Assembly (NCBI RefSeq): GCF_019429485.1
Contig: NZ_JAHXZN010000001.1
Span: 1,674,001-1,738,000, forward strand
Reading direction: 5' to 3'
DNA length: 64,000 nt
From: Sphingomonas citri
Lineage (GTDB): Bacteria; Pseudomonadota; Alphaproteobacteria; Sphingomonadales; Sphingomonadaceae
A program made the translations under genes and the position numbers. Positions within the stretch are counted from its first letter, which is position 1. Every line of letters begins with the position of its first letter. Positions 63,123 through 64,000 of the stretch are shown here, piece after piece. The notes under the pieces are model-generated. The model had not been told where the DNA came from, made no database searches, and saw nothing but the letters and a program-made list of their open reading frames with translations.

Positions 63123-64000
63123 ATGTCCGATCTCTCCATCACCCCGGTCACTACCAAGAGCGAGCGCAAGGCGTTCGTCGATCTGCCCTTCCGCCTCTAT
63201 GCCGACGATCCCCACTGGGTGCCGCCGCTGAAGGGCGAGGCGCTGGGACTGATCACGCCGGAGAAGAACGGCTGGTTCAGCCATGCCAAGGCGCAGCTCT
63301 TCCTGGCACGGCGTGACGGCCGCGTGGTCGGGCGCATCTCGGCGCATATCGACACGCTCGCGCTCGAGATGCCCGCGGCGCAGGGCTTTGGCCCCGGTGT
63401 CGGGCAGTGGGGGCTGATGGACGCGGAGGACGAGGACATCTTCCGCACGCTGCTGGCGCGCGCCGAGGCGTGGCTGCGCGAGCAGGGCATGGTGCGCGCG
63501 CTCGGGCCGATCAGCATGTCGATCTGGGAAGAGCCGGGGCTGCTGATCCAGGGCTTCGATCAGGCGCCCACGGTGATGATGGGGCACCACAAGCCGGTCT
63601 ATCGCGAGTGGATCGAGCGCGCTGGCTACCGACCCGTGAAGCAGCTGGTCACCTACGAGCTCGACATCACGCAGGAATTCCCGCCGATCGTGAAGCGGAT
63701 CATCCGCTCGGGCGAGAACAACAAGAGCATCGTCGTGCGCGAGGTGAACAAGAAGCGCTTCGACGAGGAAGCCGCGATCATCCTCGAGATCCTCAACGAC
63801 GCCTGGTCGGATAACTGGGGCTTCGTGCCGCTCACCCCGCCCGAGATCAAGGACGTGGGCGTCAAGCTCAAGCCGATCGTGTTCAACGACCTGATCCGCA
63901 TCGCCGAGGTCGACGGCCGGCCGGTCGCGTTCATGATCACCTTGCCCGACCTCAACGAGGCGATCCGCCCGCTAAACGGCAGCCTGCTCCCGTTCGGCTG
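63123..64000 (+). CDS. GNAT-like acyltransferase resembling bacterial ceramide synthase, cut by window end
   Basis: The open frame from the ATG at 63123 runs off the right edge (292 codons visible). It has the character of large GNAT-superfamily proteins: FVDLPFRLYADDPHWVPPLKGE, FLARRDGRVVGRISAHID, GPISMSIWEEPGLLIQGF, HHKPVYREWIERAGY and NDAWSDNWGFVPL. This set resembles the Caulobacter ceramide synthase (bCerS) family, which N-acylates the sphingoid base. The family is also called YghO-like, and close homologues of other function cannot be excluded. The spt-acp-reductase genes 6-8 kb to the left support the assignment. Confidence 0.72.
   Translation, partial: MSDLSITPVTTKSERKAFVDLPFRLYADDPHWVPPLKGEALGLITPEKNGWFSHAKAQLFLARRDGRVVGRISAHIDTLALEMPAAQGFGPGVGQWGLMDAEDEDIFRTLLARAEAWLREQGMVRALGPISMSIWEEPGLLIQGFDQAPTVMMGHHKPVYREWIERAGYRPVKQLVTYELDITQEFPPIVKRIIRSGENNKSIVVREVNKKRFDEEAAIILEILNDAWSDNWGFVPLTPPEIKDVGVKLKPIVFNDLIRIAEVDGRPVAFMITLPDLNEAIRPLNGSLLPFG

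Overview
The window is GC-rich (roughly 70% G+C), has dense gene packing with many GTG/TTG starts and 4-nt ATGA/GTGA overlaps, and looks like the chromosome of an alphaproteobacterium of the Sphingomonas type. The strongest taxonomic marker is a sphingolipid locus (serine palmitoyltransferase, dedicated acyl carrier protein, epimerase-like reductase, and at the right edge a GNAT-like protein resembling bacterial ceramide synthase). Large TonB-dependent receptors, an imuA-imuB-dnaE2 mutasome under an alphaproteobacterial SOS box, a BLUF photoreceptor and many HWE/HisKA_2-type kinases fit the same group. No rRNA, tRNA, CRISPR array, prophage or insertion sequence was seen.

Layout. 1-5.9 kb: a small membrane protein, then a leftward four-gene signalling unit (GAF/PAS HWE kinase, CHASE3 kinase, stand-alone receiver, receiver-kinase hybrid). 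6-7.8 kb: a PQQ-type sugar dehydrogenase and two tandem mini membrane proteins, the second behind a general-stress-type promoter. 7.9-12.6 kb: a branched-chain 2-oxoacid dehydrogenase operon (E1alpha, E1beta, E2) followed 27 bp later by a PP2C-type phosphatase. 13.0-21.0 kb: SOS box, imuA, an unusually long imuB, an inserted repeat cluster plus a VapBC-type toxin-antitoxin module, then dnaE2. 21.1-30.5 kb: BLUF protein, DUF535 protein, a Cys-motif protein, trehalase, FAH-family hydrolase, hybrid kinase, DEAD-box helicase, ruvA. 30.7-41.6 kb: two TonB-dependent receptors flanking an adenosine kinase, an EI24 protein/lipoprotein pair and an ABC-2 exporter. 41.6-51.7 kb: LytS/LytTR two-component pair, TrhO, ABC-F protein, DUF3297, two glycine-zipper envelope proteins, TadA, L28, and an unrecognised two-gene unit. 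51.8-57.1 kb: obgE, Uma2-like protein, proB, then the reductase-ACP-serine palmitoyltransferase unit. 57.1-64 kb: another hybrid kinase, lptF-lptG, a fatty-acid desaturase and the incomplete ceramide-synthase-like gene.

How the parts may fit together. The last 10 kb reads as an outer-membrane lipid region: sphingoid-base synthesis, a desaturase, an N-acylation candidate and an Lpt permease pair are interleaved, consistent with sphingomonads using glycosphingolipids in the outer leaflet instead of classical LPS. The mutasome operon appears to have been split by a toxin-antitoxin/repeat insertion, and imuB itself carries about 270 extra codons containing the same repeats. Dispersed palindromic repeats (several REPIN-like inverted pairs, a short hairpin family, and a longer mosaic family) fill nearly every gap above 130 bp.
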